Below are positions 43,368 to 51,875 of a stretch of DNA of 51,875 nt, piece by piece. A program made the translations under genes and the position numbers. Numbering within the stretch: position 1 is the first letter of the stretch; the number at the start of each line of letters is the position of its first letter. The notes under the pieces were generated by a model. That model was not told the origin of the DNA and did not search any database. It saw only the letters and a program-made list of their open reading frames with translations. The DNA comes from Treponema denticola (GTDB lineage Bacteria; Spirochaetota; Spirochaetia; Treponematales; Breznakiellaceae), in the NCBI GenBank assembly GCA_020719845.1, contig DYPP01000002.1, positions 35,260 to 87,134 of the forward strand, read 5' to 3'.

Positions 43368-44681
43368 TTACACGTCTCTGGGCCGTGAATCCACTACCCG
43401 TTTGGCTTTTCCCTCCGAAACCGGCAGCGCGCCGCCTTCGTGCAGCTCCACCCGGGGGCTGATGGAAATGGACGCCTGCAAAGCGTGGCGTATGCGTTCC
43501 CGGAGCGCGTTGAGCGGCCGGGCGTCATCCATGAAGATATCCGGCCCCACTTCGGTCTTGACCGTCAAGCGGTCCAGGGCGCCGTCCTTTTCGACCACGA
43601 TCAGGTAGTTGTTGCCTACTTCCTTCATCGACATGATGACTTCTTCGATCTGGCTGGGGAAGACGTTGACCCCGTTGATGATCAGCATGTCGTCGGTGCG
43701 GCCGGTGATGCGCCGGATGCGCCGGTGCGTCCGGCCGCAGGCGCAGGGTTCGGTATAGAAGGCGGTCAGGTCCCGGGTCCGGTAGCGGAGCATGGGCGTG
43801 GCGTCCCGGCAGAGGATGGTCAGCACCAGCTCGCCCACCGTGCCCTCCGGCACGGGCTCCAGGGTATCCGGATCGACGATTTCGGCGATGTAGCCGTCTT
43901 CCCACAGGTGCATGCCGTCCTTGGCCTGGCACTCGAAGGCCACGCCCGGACCGTTCATCTCCGAAAGCCCGTAGGAATTGTAGACGTCCATGCCCCAGAG
44001 GGCCTCGATGCGCCGGCGGGTGTCTTCCGAATAGGGCTCGGCGCCGGCAAACGCCTTTTTGAGCTTGAGGTCCTTCCGGACCACCCCTTCTTCGGCCATT
44101 TTGGTCTGCAGGTGCAGCAGGAAACTGGGCGTGGCGTGGACCACGGTGGTGCCGAAGTCCCGCATCAGCCGGAATTGCCGGGCCGCGTTGCCCGGGCCCG
44201 AGGGTATGACCATCATGCCCACTTCCTCGGCGCCGCTGTGCAGGCCCAGCCCGCCGGTGAACAGGCCGTAGGTGATCATGTTCTGGAACACGTCCTCTTT
44301 GGTGCAGCCCGTGGCGTACACGGATCGCGCCACGTAGGAAGCCCAGCGGGCCAGGTCCTTGCGGTTCAGGTAGATGGTGGTGGGCACGCCCGTGGTGCCG
44401 CTGGAGGCGTGCAGGCGCACCACGTCTTCTTTCGGTATGGCCAGCATGCCGTAGGGAAACGCCGACCGCAGATCGTCTTTAGTCGTAAACGGAATCCGCC
44501 GCAGATCGGCCAGCGACCGGACGTCCTCGGGATCCCGGATGCCGACTTCCGCCAGGCGCGGGCCGTAGAAGGTGGTGCCCAGGGCGCGGCGGATCTGTTC
44601 CCGCAGCAGTTGCAGCTGCGCCGCCTCCAGTTCCGGCCGGGGCAACGTTTCCAGTTCCTTGTCCCAGTATTGATAATCCAT
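43368..44681 (-). CDS. paaK: Phenylacetate-CoA ligase-family protein, copy 1
   Basis: 437 residues. Adenylation motifs are [69 protein letters not shown] and [23 protein letters not shown], all as in PaaK. It begins 2 bp after the iorB stop, with GGGAG as Shine-Dalgarno. Two PaaK-type genes in tandem after iorAB are known from several anaerobes and suggest either a heteromer or two substrates (for example phenylacetate and indoleacetate). Confidence 0.9.
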   Translation of the reverse strand: MDYQYWDKELETLPRPELEAAQLQLLREQIRRALGTTFYGPRLAEVGIRDPEDVRSLADLRRIPFTTKDDLRSAFPYGMLAIPKEDVVRLHASSGTTGVPTTIYLNRKDLARWASYVARSVYATGCTKEDVFQNMITYGLFTGGLGLHSGAEEVGMMVIPSGPGNAARQFRLMRDFGTTVVHATPSFLLHLQTKMAEEGVVRKDLKLKKAFAGAEPYSEDTRRRIEALWGMDVYNSYGLSEMNGPGVAFECQAKDGMHLWEDGYIAEIVDPDTLEPVPEGTVGELVLTILCRDATPMLRYRTRDLTAFYTEPCACGRTHRRIRRITGRTDDMLIINGVNVFPSQIEEVIMSMKEVGNNYLIVVEKDGALDRLTVKTEVGPDIFMDDARPLNALRERIRHALQASISISPRVELHEGGALPVSEGKAKRVVDSRPRDV

Positions 44682-44683
44682 GC

Positions 44684-45259
44684 TCAGGCTCCCGCGGCGG
44701 CGCGTCCAAGCCGGAACGCTGCCTTGTTGGCGTCCACCACCGCGGGTTCCTTGGCGGCGAACAGTTCGCAGATCGTGGCTTCCAGCTCATCCGCCGAAAC
44801 CGGCAAAAAGGGGCTGGCCGCGCCGACCATGACCATGTTGACCGCCCGGGCCAGTCCGGCCTGTTTGGCCAGCGCCTGGGCTTCCACCAGCCGGAAGACC
44901 GGAAAGCGGCGGATGGCGTCCAGGATGACGCCGATGTCCGGGTAGTCGGGAATGTTGACGAAGGGCTCGACGGCGCTGACCAGGGCGCCTTCCGGAGACA
45001 GCCAATCGACGTAGCGCAGGCTTTCCACGGGTTCCATGGAAATGATCAGGTCCGCGCCGCCGGAGGGCACCAGGTCGGAGGCGATGGGCCCGTCGGCGAT
45101 GCGCAGGTGGGCCAGCACCGCCCCGCCCCGCTGGGCCATGCCGTGCACTTCGGACTGCCGCACCGTCAGCCCCCGGGCGACCGCCGCCTTGGCGATGATG
45201 GCGGCGATGGACAGCACCCCTTGGCCGCCGACGCCGGCTAGAATTACGTCCCGCTTCAT
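44684..45259 (-). CDS. iorB: Indolepyruvate oxidoreductase subunit beta
   Basis: 191 residues. The start at 45259 ([26 protein letters not shown]) is set by GGAGGAG and the ATGA overlap with iorA, although the frame is open further upstream. GVGGQGVLS is the family motif of the gamma/beta 2-oxoacid oxidoreductase subunit. EVHGMAQRGGAVLAHLRI follows and is also diagnostic. It pairs with IorA to oxidatively decarboxylate aryl pyruvates to aryl-acetyl-CoA. Confidence 0.92.
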   Translation of the reverse strand: MKRDVILAGVGGQGVLSIAAIIAKAAVARGLTVRQSEVHGMAQRGGAVLAHLRIADGPIASDLVPSGGADLIISMEPVESLRYVDWLSPEGALVSAVEPFVNIPDYPDIGVILDAIRRFPVFRLVEAQALAKQAGLARAVNMVMVGAASPFLPVSADELEATICELFAAKEPAVVDANKAAFRLGRAAAGA

Positions 45260-46911
45260 GCTTCTCCTCCGTCCCGGCAGGCGGGCGCCGCGTTCCGGGC
45301 GGCTTCCAGCTTGCGGCGCTTTTTGATCGCCTCCAGACACTCGCGCTTGAAGATGACCACCGACAGCCCGGAATGCACGATTTCTTCCCGGAGCCGCGCC
45401 ACGTTGGCCGCCAGGTTGGGCCGTTTGGCTTCCAGCTCGACCACGTGGGCCGGGTCCGCGCCCAGGCCAAGAATGATCTGGGGAATGCGGGTGGAGGGCA
45501 GCATGGTGTCCTGGCAGCCGGTCATGGCGACGCTGGCATTGTCCAGGATGCACAGCGTCATGGGCGTGTCGGCCCGGATGCCGTCGATCAGGGGCGTGAT
45601 GCCGGAATGCAGAAAGGTGGAATCCCCGATGACGCCGACGGCGTGCCGGATGCCCGCGTCGGCGGCGCCCTTGGCCATGTTCACCGAGGCGCCCATGCAA
45701 ACGATGGTCTCGGGCACGTCGTAGGGCGGCAGGGCGCCCAGGGCGTAGCAACCGATGTCGGACGTGACGGCCACCGATTCCAGGCCGGCGACGGCCTGCT
45801 TGATCGTTTCGTAGCTTTCCGCGTGGGGACAGCCGGAACACAGCTGGGGCGGCCGGCCGGGCAGGCGGGGAATTTCCACCTTGACCCCCGGCTTGGGCGC
45901 CAGGCCCAGGGCGGCGCGGACCTTGTCCGGGTCCAGCTCGCCCGAGCGGGCCAGGGTCCCGTCCAGCTTGCCGGATATGACGACGTTTTGGGGCAGTAGG
46001 CCTTTGAGCCGTTCTTCCACCAGGGGCTGGCCTTCTTCGATCAGCACTACCCTCTGGGCTTGCCTGCACAGCTTGCGGATCGAATCCAGGGGCAGCGGAT
46101 AGGCGCCGATATGCAGCCGGGCGGGCAGCGCGCCGCTCCGGGACGCGGCGTAGTCGGCCAGGTTTTCTTCGTAATAATTGCCCCCCAGGCCGGTGGTGAT
46201 GTACGCCAGGGACGGATCCCGGCCGTCCAGCTCCAGCTTGTTCGCCGGATGGGCGCCGGACCAGGCTTCCATCGCTTCCTGCTTGGCCAGCAGGGCGTCG
46301 TAGCGCCGGCGGGCGTAGGCGGGCAGCAGCATCCACTCCGTCTTGTCCGTGGCTTTGGCGACCGGATTCTGGGCCCGGGGGGAAAGCAGGCGGACGCCGG
46401 CCCGGGCGTGGGAAAGACGGGTCACCAGGCGGATCATGACCGGCACGTGCAGGCGTTCGGAAAGGTCAAAGGCTTCCCGGGTCATGTCGTAGGCTTCCTG
46501 CTGGCTGCGGGGCTCCAGGCAGGGGATCAGGGCGAAGGCGGCGTAGAAGCGCGAGTCCTGTTCGTTCTGGGAACTGTGCATGCCCGGATCATCGGCGACG
46601 GCCAGCACCAGACCGCCCTTGATGCTCAAGAGCGCCCCGTTGACGAAGGGGTCCGCGGCGACGTTGAGCCCGACGTGCTTCATCGTCACCAGCGTGCGCC
46701 GGCCGGCAAAAGAAACGCCCAGGGCGGCTTCCAGCGCGGTTTTCTCGTTGGTGGACCACGCGGCCAGGGGGCCGCCCGCTTCGTATTCGGCGATCAGCCG
46801 TTCCATGATTTCCGTCGACGGCGTACCGGGATATCCGTAGGCCGCGCTGAGGCCCGCGTGGATCGCTCCCAGGGCGACGGCTTCGTCTCCGAGCAATGCT
46901 TCTTCGTGCAT
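45256..46911 (-). CDS. iorA: Indolepyruvate oxidoreductase subunit alpha, no ferredoxin domain
   Basis: 551 residues. The N-terminal [30 protein letters not shown] and [37 protein letters not shown] are typical pyrimidine-binding segments. [39 protein letters not shown] is the TPP-Mg site. [14 protein letters not shown] gives one Cys pair. The standard IorA ends with a ~60-residue domain holding two [4Fe-4S] clusters; here the chain ends at [34 protein letters not shown] without any CxxCxxCxxxCP. Electrons from the reaction must leave some other way, or by a separate ferredoxin. It heads the operon and has a leaderless-type start. Confidence 0.88.
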   Translation of the reverse strand: MHEEALLGDEAVALGAIHAGLSAAYGYPGTPSTEIMERLIAEYEAGGPLAAWSTNEKTALEAALGVSFAGRRTLVTMKHVGLNVAADPFVNGALLSIKGGLVLAVADDPGMHSSQNEQDSRFYAAFALIPCLEPRSQQEAYDMTREAFDLSERLHVPVMIRLVTRLSHARAGVRLLSPRAQNPVAKATDKTEWMLLPAYARRRYDALLAKQEAMEAWSGAHPANKLELDGRDPSLAYITTGLGGNYYEENLADYAASRSGALPARLHIGAYPLPLDSIRKLCRQAQRVVLIEEGQPLVEERLKGLLPQNVVISGKLDGTLARSGELDPDKVRAALGLAPKPGVKVEIPRLPGRPPQLCSGCPHAESYETIKQAVAGLESVAVTSDIGCYALGALPPYDVPETIVCMGASVNMAKGAADAGIRHAVGVIGDSTFLHSGITPLIDGIRADTPMTLCILDNASVAMTGCQDTMLPSTRIPQIILGLGADPAHVVELEAKRPNLAANVARLREEIVHSGLSVVIFKRECLEAIKKRRKLEAARNAAPACRDGGEA

Positions 46912-46947
46912 GCAACCTACTGTACCGTTCTTCTGAAAATCTGTCGA
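46912..46947 (-). promoter_or_regulatory. Predicted leaderless promoter of the iorAB-paaK-glgA operon
   Basis: On the minus strand TCGACA (46942-46947), 17 nt, TACAGT (46919-46924), 7 nt, ATG at 46911. There is no Shine-Dalgarno. A divergent promoter for the GT4 gene starts 27 bp away. Confidence 0.65.
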
Positions 46948-46974
46948 GTGGAATTTGTACGATACCGGGAGTCC

Positions 46975-47021
46975 TCGACTAATAGCGAAAAAAATGGCAT
47001 ACTCTGCGGGTCAGCAAGGAG
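46975..47021 (+). promoter_or_regulatory. Predicted promoter and Shine-Dalgarno of the GT4 gene
   Basis: TCGACT (46975-46980), 17 nt, CATACT (46998-47003), then AAGGAG (47016-47021) 7 nt before the ATG at 47029. Confidence 0.45.
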
Positions 47022-47028
47022 AACCGCC

Positions 47029-48180
47029 ATGCGCATCGGCATTTTCAGCGATACTTACCCGCCCCAGGTCAACGGGGTGGTCACCGTCATCCGCACCCTC
47101 AAAGCGGAAATGGAAAAACGGGGCCACCTGGTATTCGTCTTTACCGTACAGCATCCCGACGCCCAGCCCGAAGACGGGGTCTACCGCATTCCGTCGATCC
47201 AGTTTCCCAATGAACCCCAGCACCGCATCGGCCTGTTTTTTGAGCCCCGGGTAGTCAAGATCGCCCGGGACCTAAACCTGGACATCATCCACAGCCACTC
47301 CGAATTCAGCCTTTACCTGGCGGCCCGGATGGTCAGCCGGAAGCTGGGTATACCTTCGGTCCATACCATGCATACCTATTATCAAGATTATCTATACTAC
47401 GTGCCTCTGGTGGAAATGTTCCTCAAGCGCAATCTCCCGGCCTTTTTCAAGCACATCCTGCGCAGCCAGCGCTGCGTCATCGCCCCGTCGGTCAAGATCC
47501 GGGATTTCCTGCTGAACAACGGCTTCGACCACCCCATCCGCATCGTACCCAACGGCATCGATCTTTCGCGTTTCTACGAGCGGAACGAACAGATCATCCG
47601 GGACGCGGCGGAAATCCGCAACCGGTTCCGCATCGAGCCGGACCACGAATTGATCGTTTTCGTCGGCCGGCTGGGGATGGAAAAGAATATCGCCACCCTG
47701 CTGGGCAATTTCAAAAAAATCCACGAGCAACGCCCCCAGGCCCGGCTGATGATCGCCGGCGACGGACCGGATCGGCGCGCCCTTGAATCCCACGCCGCGG
47801 ATATCGGCATCAGCCAAACCGTGGTCTTTACCGGCTATCTACGCTGGCCGGACGAAATCAAACTGGTCTACGCCGCGGCGGATTTGTTCATGAGCGCGTC
47901 CCACAGCGAAGTCCACCCCATCACCTTCATCGAGGCCATGGCGTCGGGACTGCCGGTGGTGGCCGCGGCGGACCCGAGCATCAGCGACATGATCCTGGAC
48001 GGCCAGAATGGCTGGGCGGTGCCGGACGACAAACTGCTGTGGGAAAAGGCGGTAGCCGTCCTGGCGGACAAAGCCGGGCGCAAAAAAATGGGCATCCGTT
48101 CGGAAGAACTGTCCCGCAACTATTCGGTGGAACGCTTCATCGACGCCATGCTCGCGGTGTACGAAGAATACCGTAAATAA
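47029..48180 (+). CDS. Glycosyltransferase family 4 (diacylglycerol glucosyltransferase-like)
   Basis: 383 residues. [33 protein letters not shown] is the GT4 N-terminal acceptor loop typical of glycolipid transferases. The C-terminal nucleotide-sugar half has [49 protein letters not shown], with the E-x7-E motif ([11 protein letters not shown]). Similarity to 1,2-diacylglycerol 3-glucosyltransferase and to phosphatidylinositol mannosyltransferase (PimA-like) is the likeliest; spirochaete membranes contain glycosyl-diacylglycerols. It acts on the cytoplasmic face of the membrane. AAGGAG with a 7-nt spacing fixes the start, although the frame is open far upstream. Confidence 0.88.
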   Translation: MRIGIFSDTYPPQVNGVVTVIRTLKAEMEKRGHLVFVFTVQHPDAQPEDGVYRIPSIQFPNEPQHRIGLFFEPRVVKIARDLNLDIIHSHSEFSLYLAARMVSRKLGIPSVHTMHTYYQDYLYYVPLVEMFLKRNLPAFFKHILRSQRCVIAPSVKIRDFLLNNGFDHPIRIVPNGIDLSRFYERNEQIIRDAAEIRNRFRIEPDHELIVFVGRLGMEKNIATLLGNFKKIHEQRPQARLMIAGDGPDRRALESHAADIGISQTVVFTGYLRWPDEIKLVYAAADLFMSASHSEVHPITFIEAMASGLPVVAAADPSISDMILDGQNGWAVPDDKLLWEKAVAVLADKAGRKKMGIRSEELSRNYSVERFIDAMLAVYEEYRK

Positions 48181-48191
48181 CCAGGATAGGC

Positions 48192-49373
48192 ATGAAATCC
48201 TTCAATGAACTCGGCATCGCTCCGCTCCTGATCGAAAAACTGGCGGCCAAGTCCATCCGGGAACCGACGGCCATCCAGGCCGCCGTCATTCCCCGGATAC
48301 TGGCGGGTCATAACATCCTGTTCCGGTCCGCCACGGGTACGGGAAAAACCTTTGCCTACCTGCTGCCCCTGGTCCAGCGTCTGTTCGAGTCCACGGAACG
48401 CGTCAAGAATCCGGCCCTGCTGATCTGCGCGCCCACCTATGAACTCTGCGCCCAGATCAAGAAGGAAGCCGATTTTCTGCTGGAAGCCGGACCGCTCAAG
48501 GCCATCCTGCTGACCGGCTCGGCCAACATTTCCCGCCAGATCGACACGATCAAGAAAGACAAACCCGCCATCGTCGTCGGCAATCCCGGCCGCCTGGCCC
48601 AGCTGGAACGGATGGGCAAGCTGAAGCTGCGGGACATCCGCTACCTGGTGCTGGACGAAGCCGACCGGCTGGTGGCGGATGAACTGTACGACGAAAGCGC
48701 CGCCTTCCTGCGGCAGCTGCCGGCCGACCGGCATACCATAGCCTGTTCCGCCACCTTTACGCCCCGGGGACGGGATCGCCTGTTGCCCTTGATGGGCAGC
48801 GAACCGTTCCGGGAAGAACAGGACGACAACACGGTGCTGAAGGAAAAAATCGAACACTGGGCCTTCTACAGCGAAGGTCGCCGGAAAATCGCCACCCTCC
48901 GGTCGCTGATCGTCGCCGCCGAACCGTCCAAGGCCCTGGTGTTCATCGACCGCGCCGGTCAGGTCGGCAACATCGCCGGCCAGCTGCAGCACCACAAGCT
49001 GCCCGCGGCGGCGTTGTTCGCGGACATGCAGAAACAGGACCGCAAAAAAGCCATCGACGACTTCCGGGCCGGACGGGCGCGCATCCTGGTCACCAGCGAC
49101 CTGGCCGCCCGGGGTCTCGACGTGCCGGACATCACCCACGTCATCGCCCTGGACGTGCCCCAGACCGCGGACGCCTACGCGCACCGGGCGGGGCGCACCG
49201 CCCGGGCCGGGCGGCATGGCGTGATGGCCACCATCGGCGACGACGTCGAACTGCCCCGGTTGGCGATGCTGGAAAAGAAACTGGGCATAGCCGTCTACCC
49301 CAAGGAGCTTTTCCGCGGGACGATCCGGGCGCCCGAGCCCTTTGATCCCGAAGATGACGGACTGCGCGACTGA
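48192..49373 (+). CDS. DEAD-box RNA helicase
   Basis: 393 residues. Q motif F..LGI.P.L...L....I.EPTAIQ (residues 4-29), motif I ATGTGKT (47-53), motif II DEAD (155-158), motif III SAT (186-188), ARILVTSDLAARGLDVPDITHVI and motif VI HRAGRTARAG. This is a minimal core without the long C-terminal tails of CsdA or SrmB. It unwinds RNA duplexes with ATP, probably in ribosome assembly or decay. AGGATAGG serves as Shine-Dalgarno. Its last 20 bp overlap the radical SAM gene. Confidence 0.92.
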   Translation: MKSFNELGIAPLLIEKLAAKSIREPTAIQAAVIPRILAGHNILFRSATGTGKTFAYLLPLVQRLFESTERVKNPALLICAPTYELCAQIKKEADFLLEAGPLKAILLTGSANISRQIDTIKKDKPAIVVGNPGRLAQLERMGKLKLRDIRYLVLDEADRLVADELYDESAAFLRQLPADRHTIACSATFTPRGRDRLLPLMGSEPFREEQDDNTVLKEKIEHWAFYSEGRRKIATLRSLIVAAEPSKALVFIDRAGQVGNIAGQLQHHKLPAAALFADMQKQDRKKAIDDFRAGRARILVTSDLAARGLDVPDITHVIALDVPQTADAYAHRAGRTARAGRHGVMATIGDDVELPRLAMLEKKLGIAVYPKELFRGTIRAPEPFDPEDDGLRD

Positions 49374-51875
49374 CCGACGGGAGGACCCGTCCTGGCGCCT
49401 GAAGACCGCGGCGCTCTACGCCGAAGCCCAGGCGCTGGGCTTCGACAACCCCCCTTGGTCCGACGCGTCGCTCCGGCTCCTATTTCTGCGCCTGTCTCCC
49501 TGGCAGGACGCCAACCGATCCACGCCCCACCTTTTTTTGTACGCCCTGATGCGCTCCGTCTTGGGACCGTCGGCCTACGGCGACTTTGCCTTTTTTCCCT
49601 CCCGGAGCGATCGCGGCCTGCTGGACGCGGCCCGGCGGCCCTCTATTTCCGCCACCGCCTCCCGCCGGGAGGCTGCGGAATTCGACGCCCTGCTCATTTC
49701 CTGTTCCTACGCCCTGGAATTGGTCAACCTGCCCCTGCTGCTGCTCCGTTCCGGCATTCCGCTCCGCTCATCCCTCAGGCGCACCCAGCTCAACGCCGAC
49801 GGCGGCCCGCGGTGGCCGCTGATCATCATGGGCGGATCCAACAACCTGGCCGGTCAGGGTGCCGTCTTCGGCGACGGCGATTCCTTCGTGGACGGCCTCT
49901 ATCTCGGCGAAGCCGAAGACGGCGGGGCGGCGTTTTTCCGGACCCTGGACGAGACCCGGGGCCAAGCTGCGGCGGAACGGCTGCGGCTGCTGGAAGAACG
50001 CATTCCCGCCTTCTGGGCTGCCGGCTGCGGACCGCCGGACGGACCGCGCCCCGACGGAAGGCGGCGGCGGGTCGTACCCGGCCGCAGCGCCGCCGGCGGC
50101 GGACCGGAACCCTTCCTGCCGCTAAAATACCCGCTGCTCAATTCACCCGAAGCCTCCACGGTGCGCCTGCAGATCGCCTGGGGGTGCCCCTCGTTCTGCA
50201 GCTTCTGTTTTGAGGGCTGGGAGCGGAAACCCTACCGGGAAGTGCCGGCGGAGCGCGTCCTGGCCGCCGCCCGGGAGCTGGCCCGGAATACCGGCGCTTC
50301 CACCGCCGAGGTCTACGCCTTCAACTTCAACACCCATGCGGACATCCTGGGCCTGATCCTGGAGTTGAACCGCGTCTTTGACCGGGTGAACATGATGAGC
50401 CAGCGGGCGGACATCCTGCAAAAAACGCCGGGCATGCTGGCCTGCGAGCTGGCCGGTGAAAAACGCTCCTTCACCATCGGCGTCGAAGGAATTTCCGCCG
50501 CCATGCGCGCCTACTACGCCAAAGGCCTGAGCGACGCCGACCTGTGGCCCCTGCTCGGCCGCCTGATCCAGGAGAACGTCCGGGAGTTGAAGCTCTTCTT
50601 CATCATCGCCGGCATCGAAGCAGCCGCGGACCTGGCGGAATTCGAGGTTTTCTGCGTTCGGCTACGTGCCCTGATCGACGCCCGCCGGGGCGGAACCCGG
50701 GTGGTGTTTTCTGCGGGCTACCTGGTCCGCATGCCCTTTACGCCCCTGCGGGCCGCCGCGCTGGCGCTGGACCGCAAAAAAATGCGCTCCCTGGCCCAGG
50801 CGCTGGAAAAAAGCGCCGCCGCTGCGGGTTTTGAATTCCGGGTGGCCATGGACTGGGACGAATACGTGGCGGACCAGCTGCTGGTGGCCGGCGGCTACGG
50901 CCTGGCTGAAGGACTGGAAGCGGCGGCCCGCTCCGGCGCCGCCTACGACGGCGGCATCGAGGGCAACCTGGCGGGACCCCTGATCGCCGCGCTCCGGAAA
51001 ACCGGCGAACTCGACCCGCCGTCACCGGGAGACGACGGCTTGCGGGGGCGCCTGCTTGGAGAGAAGCCGCCGGGTCACGTCTACCCCCTGGATTTTGTCC
51101 AGAGCGGCGTCCCGGGTTCTTTCCTCGACGCGGCTTACGCCGACGCCCTGGATCGGCGCGATCCGAGCAGCTGCCTGGGCTCCGACGCCGGGGACGGACG
51201 CTGCCTGGGCTGCTCGGCCTGCGCGGACAAGGGGGAGCGCGGTTTCTTGACCCGCCACCGGGTAGCGCCGGCGCCGGGAATGGCCCTGGCGGAAAAGATA
51301 GCCGCCCTGATCGCGGAAAAGCGGCGCAGCCGCCCGGTTTTCGTGCCCGTGGTTTTGCCCGCTGCCCTGGGCGGGGCGACGGAGGCGTTCCTGTCCGCCT
51401 ATCTGCTGGGCCGCCTGCTGTCCGCCGCGCCCGAACTGATCGGTCGTCTGTTCCGGATCGAAGAAGCCCTCTGGACCAGCCCGGTCTGGCGGGACCGGAT
51501 CGGCGGCGGCGGCACGGGACAGACCGTGCTGGCGCTCTACGGCATCGGCGGACAAACCGCCTCCGGCGATCCCCGGCTGTCCGCGGCGGACGCCGAACGG
51601 ACCGCCGCGCTGCTGCGCATGATTTTAGCTGGAGCCGTAGCCGGCACCGCAACCGGCACCGATATGGCCGGCGGCGACGCGGCGCAGGACGGCTTTGATC
51701 CCGCCGCCGCCGTTCCCGGCCTGGTGATCGTGGAGTTTTCCGTGCCCGACCGGGAAACGGCGCTGCGCCGCATCCGGTCCTGGCTGGCCGGCTGCAGCCT
51801 GGCCTTTACCGAGCGCAGGCCTCCGGAAACGGGAGCCGCCGCCCCGGAAACGAACGCCGGCCGGGTATTCGAGAT
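49354..51875 (+). CDS. Radical SAM protein with B12-domain-like N-terminus, 3' truncated
   Basis: At least 840 residues are visible; the gene runs out of the window. It overlaps the helicase gene by 20 bp. Residues ~100-190 resemble a B12-binding Rossmann fold (FDALLISCSYALELVNLPLLLLRSGIPLRS, PLIIMGGSNN, VDGLYLGEAEDGG), although the cobalamin DxHxxG is not seen. The radical SAM cluster motif is CPSFCSFC (Cys278, 282, 285). A second Cys group, Cys607/617/620/623 (C-x9-C-x2-C-x2-C), may hold an auxiliary [4Fe-4S] cluster. GC-rich Gly/Pro/Arg linkers (about 230-260) and an Ala-rich tail are notable. I recognise the superfamily but not the reaction. Confidence 0.8.
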   Translation, partial: MTDCATDRREDPSWRLKTAALYAEAQALGFDNPPWSDASLRLLFLRLSPWQDANRSTPHLFLYALMRSVLGPSAYGDFAFFPSRSDRGLLDAARRPSISATASRREAAEFDALLISCSYALELVNLPLLLLRSGIPLRSSLRRTQLNADGGPRWPLIIMGGSNNLAGQGAVFGDGDSFVDGLYLGEAEDGGAAFFRTLDETRGQAAAERLRLLEERIPAFWAAGCGPPDGPRPDGRRRRVVPGRSAAGGGPEPFLPLKYPLLNSPEASTVRLQIAWGCPSFCSFCFEGWERKPYREVPAERVLAAARELARNTGASTAEVYAFNFNTHADILGLILELNRVFDRVNMMSQRADILQKTPGMLACELAGEKRSFTIGVEGISAAMRAYYAKGLSDADLWPLLGRLIQENVRELKLFFIIAGIEAAADLAEFEVFCVRLRALIDARRGGTRVVFSAGYLVRMPFTPLRAAALALDRKKMRSLAQALEKSAAAAGFEFRVAMDWDEYVADQLLVAGGYGLAEGLEAAARSGAAYDGGIEGNLAGPLIAALRKTGELDPPSPGDDGLRGRLLGEKPPGHVYPLDFVQSGVPGSFLDAAYADALDRRDPSSCLGSDAGDGRCLGCSACADKGERGFLTRHRVAPAPGMALAEKIAALIAEKRRSRPVFVPVVLPAALGGATEAFLSAYLLGRLLSAAPELIGRLFRIEEALWTSPVWRDRIGGGGTGQTVLALYGIGGQTASGDPRLSAADAERTAALLRMILAGAVAGTATGTDMAGGDAAQDGFDPAAAVPGLVIVEFSVPDRETALRRIRSWLAGCSLAFTERRPPETGAAAPETNAGRVFE

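Noticed and set aside
45260-46336. Long N-terminal extension of iorB
   Set aside because: The open frame runs through iorA in another frame; IorB homology, GGAGGAG and the ATGA overlap fix the start at 45259.
46060-47028. Long N-terminal extension of the GT4 gene
   Set aside because: The open frame is antisense to iorA. The AAGGAG and canonical GT4 N-terminus fix the start at 47029.

Overview
This is a GC-rich (about 60% or more by eye), densely coded bacterial chromosome segment, most likely from a spirochaete of the Treponema/Spirochaeta group. The evidence is a P83/100-type antigen gene, a paired DUF115/MptE-like (motility accessory factor) cluster, an Rnf operon without rnfB, a GH57-like gene beside metG and rnf, and several membrane or periplasmic proteins of a type I associate with treponemes. 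The species cannot be fixed from sequence alone. I found no tRNA, rRNA, CRISPR array, phage or insertion sequence. The features below include 40 protein genes, two of them cut by the window ends.

Layout: (1) 1-5.2 kb: the 3' part of a giant beta-rich envelope protein, a CsgG-like/lipocalin-like secreted protein, and an FtsB/DivIC-like division protein. (2) 5.5-11.5 kb: a tightly overlapping block with a 672-aa acidic protein, a small unknown protein and two DUF115 proteins, possibly linked to flagellar filament modification. (3) 11.5-12.4 kb: a lone AmrB/MEMO1 gene. (4) 12.6-13.7 kb: a membrane protein with a degenerate GGDEF domain. (5) 13.6-18.9 kb, minus strand: RNase Z followed by a GldA/GldF/GldG-type ABC system and a DUF4340 protein. 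(6) 18.9-22.2 kb: metG and a FemAB-type ligase. (7) 22.3-30.2 kb, minus strand: a PAP2-like gene, a large membrane protein, rnfC-D-(G)-E-A, and a GH57-like protein that appears to lack both catalytic residues. (8) 30.3-33.3 kb: a pseudouridine synthase, a P-loop/Asp23-like protein and a TPR protein. (9) 33.3-40.1 kb: pcnB and a lipase-like hydrolase on minus; rlmD, a PQQ-propeller/HEAT protein and the P83/100 protein on plus. (10) 40.1-46.9 kb, minus strand: iorA-iorB-paaK-paaK-ACT-glgA, an aryl/branched 2-oxoacid to acyl-CoA module ending in glycogen synthase. (11) 47.0 kb to the end: a GT4 glycosyltransferase, a DEAD-box helicase and a large radical SAM protein that runs off the window.

Two patterns stand out. 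First, a ~103-bp module of three consecutive hairpins occurs twice (5279-5381 and 12436-12539), in opposite orientation, each time in a divergent intergenic region beside promoters. The two copies show compensatory changes in their stems. Second, many genes that head a transcription unit have no Shine-Dalgarno. Instead a sigma70-type -10 hexamer lies 6-8 nt before the start codon, usually with a -35 exactly 17 nt upstream of it. This predicts leaderless mRNAs for metG, rnz, iorA, the lipase-like gene, rlmD and others, whereas genes inside operons carry good Shine-Dalgarno sequences.
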